From: Craurococcus roseus
Lineage (GTDB): Bacteria; Pseudomonadota; Alphaproteobacteria; Acetobacterales; Acetobacteraceae
Length of the DNA: 64,000 nt
Reading direction: 5' to 3'
Assembly: GCF_039523795.1 (NCBI RefSeq)
Contig: NZ_BAAAFZ010000038.1
Span: 1 to 64,000 of the forward strand
This document shows positions 60,383 to 64,000 of the stretch, piece after piece (position 1 is the first letter of the stretch; every line of letters begins with the position of its first letter). The notes beneath the pieces were generated by a model, which did no database searches, was not told the origin of the DNA, and worked only from the letters and a program-made list of their open reading frames with translations. Position numbers and translations under genes: made by a program.

Positions 60383-61318
60383 ATGCGCAACCGGATCGTC
60401 ACGCTCACCCTGAACCCGACCGTCGACATCGCCTCGGACGCCGACCGGGTGCGCCCTGTCCACAAGGTGCGGACGAAGAACGAGACTTTCGACCCCGGCG
60501 GCGGCGGTGTGAACGTCTCGCGCGTGCTGCGCGAGCTGGGCGCCGACACGCTGGCCGTCGTCACCGCGGGCGGCGTCAGCGGCCGGTTGCTGGAGGAGCT
60601 GCTGGACGGCGGCGGCGTGCCGCGCGCCTCCGTCCCGACCGCCGAGCGCACCCGCATCAGCTACACGGTGCACGACCTCGGCGCGGGGCAGGAATACCGC
60701 TTCGTCCCGCAAGGCCCCGCGCTGTCCGAGACGGAATGGCAGGCGGCGCTCGCCGCGCTCGACGCTTCGGACGGGGGTTGGATCGTCGCCAGCGGGAGCT
60801 TGCCGCGCGGCGTCCCGGACGACTTCTACGCCCGCGCGGCCGCCGACGCGAAGCGCCGTGGCAGGCGCTTCGTGCTGGACACCTCCGGCGCCCCGTTGCG
60901 CGCGGCGCTGGGGCAAGGCTTGGCGCTCATCAAGCCGAGTTGGGGCGAATTCGAGGCCCTGGTGGGCGAGGTCGCCCCTACGTCCGAAGCGCAGGACGCG
61001 GCGGCGCTCCGCTTGGCGCGCGAAGGCGCGGCGGAGCTGGTGGCCATCACCCTCGGCCGCGACGGCGCGATCCTGGCCGAGTCGGGCAGGGGCGTGCTGC
61101 GCCTTCCGGCGCTGGACGTGCCCGCCGTCGGCGCGGTGGGCGCGGGCGACAGCTTCCTCGCCGCGATGGTCTGCGCCCTGTCCAGAGGGGAGCCGCCGCG
61201 CGAAGCCTTCGCCTGGGGCATGGCCGCCGGCGCCGCCGCCGTGATGCGCCCGGGCACGGCCCACCCGCGCAAGGAGGACGTGGAAGCACTCAGGCGCCGG
61301 ATCGGCCCGGTGGAGTAG
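60383..61318 (+). CDS. PfkB-family sugar kinase (phosphofructokinase-like)
   Basis: 311 aa. LTLNPTVDIASDADRV, the N-terminal PfkB/FruK glycine loop DPGGGGVNVSRVLRELG, and the C-terminal signature AVGAVGAGDSFLAAMVCAL with catalytic Asp. Closest to 6-phosphofructokinase 2 / 1-phosphofructokinase; which one is not clear from sequence alone. It starts 11 bp after the second Bug gene and its 3' end overlaps the convergent thioesterase by 29 bp. Confidence 0.9.
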   Translation: MRNRIVTLTLNPTVDIASDADRVRPVHKVRTKNETFDPGGGGVNVSRVLRELGADTLAVVTAGGVSGRLLEELLDGGGVPRASVPTAERTRISYTVHDLGAGQEYRFVPQGPALSETEWQAALAALDASDGGWIVASGSLPRGVPDDFYARAAADAKRRGRRFVLDTSGAPLRAALGQGLALIKPSWGEFEALVGEVAPTSEAQDAAALRLAREGAAELVAITLGRDGAILAESGRGVLRLPALDVPAVGAVGAGDSFLAAMVCALSRGEPPREAFAWGMAAGAAAVMRPGTAHPRKEDVEALRRRIGPVE

Positions 61319-61805
61319 CGGCCGCCGCGGCGCCGTCCCGGCGGGCTAGCGCCAAACGCCGTGGCGCCCGCCCCGTCGCCTCCGTGGCGAAGCGTTCCAG
61401 CACTTCGGGCGGCCATCCGGTGACGCGCCGCGCGGAAAGGTCCACGCACAGGTAGAGCACCTCGTTTTCCGCGGCCAACCAGCCCTCGTCGGCGTGCAGC
61501 ATCCGGTGCAGCCCGAGCAGGCGCTTGCCGTCGAAGGCGAGCACCTCGCTCTCGCAGGCCAGCGGCATGCCTTCCCGCACCTCGCGCACGTAGTTGACCC
61601 AGGTTTCGGCGGCGAAGGTGCCGAGGCCCTTCGCCTTGAACGGCGCGTCCAGCCCGAGCCTCGGCCACAGCGCGTCCGTCGCCATGTCGAACACGGCGAG
61701 GTAGAACGCCATGTTCATATGGCCGTAGCTGTCCACCCACTCCGGACGGACGGTCGCGAGGGGCGCGGCCCCCGTCGGAAAACGGCCGCTCGATCCCGAG
61801 CCCAA
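61290..61805 (-). CDS. Hotdog-fold acyl-CoA thioesterase
   Basis: 171 aa. 4HBT-like motif VRPEWVDSYGHMNMAFYLAVFD, with the D..GHMN catalytic block, then TWVNYVREVREGMPL and LLGLHRMLHAD. It hydrolyses an acyl-CoA; substrate unknown. TTG 61805 has GGGAGGG 4 nt upstream; the ATG-started long frame is Pro/Arg-rich and unlikely. Its 3' end overlaps pfkB. Divergent from the Pat gene. Confidence 0.85.
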   Translation of the reverse strand: MGSGSSGRFPTGAAPLATVRPEWVDSYGHMNMAFYLAVFDMATDALWPRLGLDAPFKAKGLGTFAAETWVNYVREVREGMPLACESEVLAFDGKRLLGLHRMLHADEGWLAAENEVLYLCVDLSARRVTGWPPEVLERFATEATGRAPRRLALARRDGAAAAATPPGRSGA

Positions 61806-61853
61806 TCGACCCTCCCATCCCGCCGTTGGCGAACCGCCGCGCCGGGCCGCGCC

Positions 61854-61880
61854 GCGGCTTGCGGCTTGCGGCTTGCGGCT
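61854..61880. repeat. Heptanucleotide tandem repeat (GCGGCTT)
   Basis: Three exact copies of GCGGCTT (61854-61874) plus a partial fourth between the divergent thioesterase and Pat genes. The repeat could vary in number by slippage and shift promoter spacing. Confidence 0.7.
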
Positions 61881-61912
61881 GGCCGCGCGTCCGCGCCATG
61901 CTGTGCCGCGGA

Positions 61913-64000
61913 ATGGACGCGCGCAACCAACCGCCCCAGCTCTCGCCCACCCGAAACGCGGCCCTTTTCCGCCCCCGCAGCGTCGCCCTCTTCGCCGAAG
62001 GCGGCGACACGCGGGACGCGGAGGTGATAGCCCGCAACCTGGCCGCCGGCGGCTTCTCCGGGAAACTCTATGCCTGCGGCGTCGCGGCCCCGGGCCTGGA
62101 GCCGGTGGGCGCCGTCGGCGACCTGCCCGAAGCGCCGGACCTGGCCGTGCTCTGCATGCCCGAACCCGCGCTCGCCACGACCGCCGCGGAACTGGCGCGG
62201 CGCGGGTGCCGGGCCGTGATCGTGCCCGGACAGGCCCCCGACCTCGGCCGCATCGCGGCCGGCGCGGGCGTGCGGGCGATGGGACCCCACAGCTTCGGCC
62301 TGTGCGTGCCGGCGATCGGCCTGAACGCGTCGCTGACGCACCTGGCGCCGGCACCGGGCCGGCTCGCGCTGGTGAGCCAATCCGCCGCCACGACGCGCGC
62401 GGTGCTGGACTGGGCGGCGTCGGAAGGCCTCGGCTTCAGCCACGTCGTGGGCATCGGCGGCAACGCCAATGTCGGCTTCGCCACCACGCTGGATTGGCTC
62501 GCGCGGGAACCGGGCACCGGCGCGGTGCTGCTCGACATGCGGCTGATCCGCAACCGCCGCGCCTTCGTCTCCGCCGCGCGCGCCGTCGCCCGCACCCGGC
62601 CGGTGGTGGCGTTGCGCGCGGGCGGGCGCGGCGCCGACGGCGGCTCCGGCATCGGCGAAGCGGTGATGGACGCGGCGCTCCGCCGCGCCGGCGTGCTCCG
62701 CGTCGCGGGGTTGGAGGACCTGCTCGCGGCGGCGGAAACGCTGGCGCGCGTGCGCCGGACGCGTTCGCCAGACCTCCGCGACGGCGACCGCATCGCCCTG
62801 GTCGGGAACGGCCTGGGGCTGGGGCGCATCGCCGCGGACGCCGTGGTGAAAGGCGGCGGCCGCTTGGCGCGGCTGGACCCGGAGGCGGGCGCCTGCCTCC
62901 GGCTCCACATGCCGGACGCGGCGCCGGCGTTCAACCCGCTGTCGCTCGGCGCCGCCGCCGGCACGCGCCTGGCCGAAGCCGCCGCCCTCTTCGCCGCGGC
63001 GCCGGAGGTGGACGCGGTGGTCGCGCTGCACGCGCCGACCCCCCACGGCGACGACGCGGCCGCCGCCGAAGCGATGGTCGCGGCCGCCACCGCGCAACGC
63101 GGCCGCTCCGCCCCCGTGCTCGTAGCCTGGACCGGGCAGGAAACCGCGGCGGCGCAGCGGCGGGCGATGACGGCCGCGGGCTTGGCGGTGTTCGACACCC
63201 CGGAAGCCGCGGTGCGGGGCGCCCTCCACCTCGCCCAGGACCGCCGGAACCGCGCGGCCGCCGCCGAGTTGCCGCCGCGCGAGGTGCTCGACCTGAAGCC
63301 GGACCGCGCCTCGGTGCGCCGCATCCTGGACGGGGCGATGATCGACGGGCGGCTCGCGCTCGACGAGGAGGAATCCCTCGCGGTGCTGGCCGCCTACGGC
63401 TTGCCGACGGTGCCGTGCCGGCGCGCGGCCGGCCCGGCCGAAGCGGCGGACGCCGCGGCCATGCTGCGCTTCCCCGTCGTGCTCAAGGTCCTCAGCCCGG
63501 GGCTCCGGCACAAGAGCGAGGTCGGCGGCGTCGTGCTCGGCCTCAACTCCGCGCGCGCCGTGAGCGAGGCCGCGGAGGCCATGCTGGACCGCCTGCGGAC
63601 GGCCAGGCCCGATGCGCCGGCGCGCGGCTTCCTGGTGCAGCGGCAGGCGGCGGGCCGCGCGCTGGAGCTGCGCCTGCGCCTCGGCGACGACCCGATGTTC
63701 GGGCCCTGGATCGGCTTCGGCCAGGGAGGCACGACGGCCGACATCGCCGGGGACGAAGCCTACGACCTCCCGCCGCTGAACCTGGCCCTGGCGTCGCAGC
63801 TCATCGGGCGGTCGCGCGCCGCCAAGCTCTTGGCCGGCTACCGCGACTGGCCGCCGGCCGACCGGGCCGCGGTGGCGCAAGCGCTGGTGCGCCTGTCGCA
63901 GATCGCGGTGGACTGGCCCGGGATCGCGGCGTGCTCGATCAACCCGTTGATCGCCGACGCGGAGGGCGTGCTCGCCCTGGACGCCTCCTTCACGCTGCGG
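61913..64000 (+). CDS. Pat/YfiQ-type protein acetyltransferase (ACD-like part; partial)
   Basis: Runs off the right end (at least 696 residues). Resembles the N-terminal ~700 residues of YfiQ/Pat: an NDP-forming acyl-CoA synthetase-like module with RPRSVALFAEGG, MGPHSFGLCVPAIGLNASL, LALVSQSAATTRAVLDWAAS, an ATP-grasp part VVLKVLSPGLRHKSEVGGVV, and LELRLRLGDDPMFGPWIGFG. The SHTGA-type loop that holds the catalytic His in active synthetases is missing (RAGGRGADGGSGIGEAVMDA instead), as in Pat, so it is probably not a synthetase but a sensor attached to a GNAT domain beyond base 64000. ATG 61913; ATG 61898 is in frame. Confidence 0.85.
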   Translation, partial: MDARNQPPQLSPTRNAALFRPRSVALFAEGGDTRDAEVIARNLAAGGFSGKLYACGVAAPGLEPVGAVGDLPEAPDLAVLCMPEPALATTAAELARRGCRAVIVPGQAPDLGRIAAGAGVRAMGPHSFGLCVPAIGLNASLTHLAPAPGRLALVSQSAATTRAVLDWAASEGLGFSHVVGIGGNANVGFATTLDWLAREPGTGAVLLDMRLIRNRRAFVSAARAVARTRPVVALRAGGRGADGGSGIGEAVMDAALRRAGVLRVAGLEDLLAAAETLARVRRTRSPDLRDGDRIALVGNGLGLGRIAADAVVKGGGRLARLDPEAGACLRLHMPDAAPAFNPLSLGAAAGTRLAEAAALFAAAPEVDAVVALHAPTPHGDDAAAAEAMVAAATAQRGRSAPVLVAWTGQETAAAQRRAMTAAGLAVFDTPEAAVRGALHLAQDRRNRAAAAELPPREVLDLKPDRASVRRILDGAMIDGRLALDEEESLAVLAAYGLPTVPCRRAAGPAEAADAAAMLRFPVVLKVLSPGLRHKSEVGGVVLGLNSARAVSEAAEAMLDRLRTARPDAPARGFLVQRQAAGRALELRLRLGDDPMFGPWIGFGQGGTTADIAGDEAYDLPPLNLALASQLIGRSRAAKLLAGYRDWPPADRAAVAQALVRLSQIAVDWPGIAACSINPLIADAEGVLALDASFTLR

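Overview
The window is very GC-rich DNA with dense, short-spaced genes and frequent 4-nt or TGATG gene overlaps. The gene set points to an alphaproteobacterium, most probably an Acetobacteraceae (Roseomonas-like) member. Supporting signs are two Bug/TctC-type solute receptors, the NepR-EcfG-PhyR general stress module (found only in Alphaproteobacteria), a TamA/TamB pair, CODH-type (cox) maturation genes and an alphaproteobacterial-style leu leader. Assignment is by gene content only; no search was run. Four N-runs (338-505, 9840-9858, 13404-13475, 13970-14048) interrupt the sequence, and two of them sit inside genes whose frame changes across the gap.

Layout. 1-5.3 kb: a partial type I polyketide synthase (KS-AT-DH visible) translationally coupled to an upstream glycosyltransferase, reverse strand. 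5.6 kb: tRNA-Thr(GGT). 6-8.2 kb: a PurD-like ATP-grasp ligase overlapping a SAM methyltransferase. 8.7-10.9 kb: an OpgH-type glucosyltransferase running into a cytochrome b561 gene. 11-13.3 kb: eutBC. 13.8-14.8 kb: an IS5-type helix-turn-helix protein that lacks the DDE nuclease, preceded by a striking AT-rich 24-bp palindrome. 14.9-18.5 kb: Nudix hydrolase, Atm1-type ABC exporter, a small unknown protein and rpmB.

18.6-21.6 kb: a hydratase / CoA-transferase / CitE-lyase operon that fits mesaconate (C5-dicarboxylate) breakdown to acetyl-CoA and pyruvate. 21.6-24.7 kb: an SGNH esterase, serB and miaA. 24.8-30.1 kb: ilvB-ilvH-ilvC-leuA, with a 39-codon leader ORF before leuA carrying Leu codons CTC-CTT-CTT-CGA-CTT and competing hairpins, a probable leucine attenuator. 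30.1-32.7 kb: the general stress response locus (nepR, ecfG, a second ECF sigma factor, phyR) followed by a DUF1328 gene behind a near-consensus EcfG promoter.

32.8-41.7 kb: mixed functions, including a zinc alcohol dehydrogenase, a YidB-like protein, a three-gene coupled unit (small membrane protein, XpaC, TelA), 3-hydroxyacyl-CoA dehydrogenase, RidA, an MFS pump, a lipoprotein and an amidase. 41.7-47.3 kb: a six-gene operon in which every junction is a 4-nt overlap: coxG-coxD-coxE, a split xdhC, and a molybdopterin-binding/MocA fusion. It holds the maturation genes for a CODH/xanthine-dehydrogenase-type molybdoenzyme without the structural subunits. 47.4-64 kb: prpB, an orphan Phd-type antitoxin, an OmpA-domain protein, an RraA-like protein, an M20 amidohydrolase, tamA-tamB, nitronate monooxygenase, two Bug receptors, a PfkB sugar kinase, a hotdog thioesterase and the start of a Pat/YfiQ-type protein acetyltransferase that runs off the end.

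The least explained items are the DDE-less transposase-derived protein with its palindrome, the 88-aa protein at 17.8 kb, the PurD-like/methyltransferase pair, and the leuA leader.
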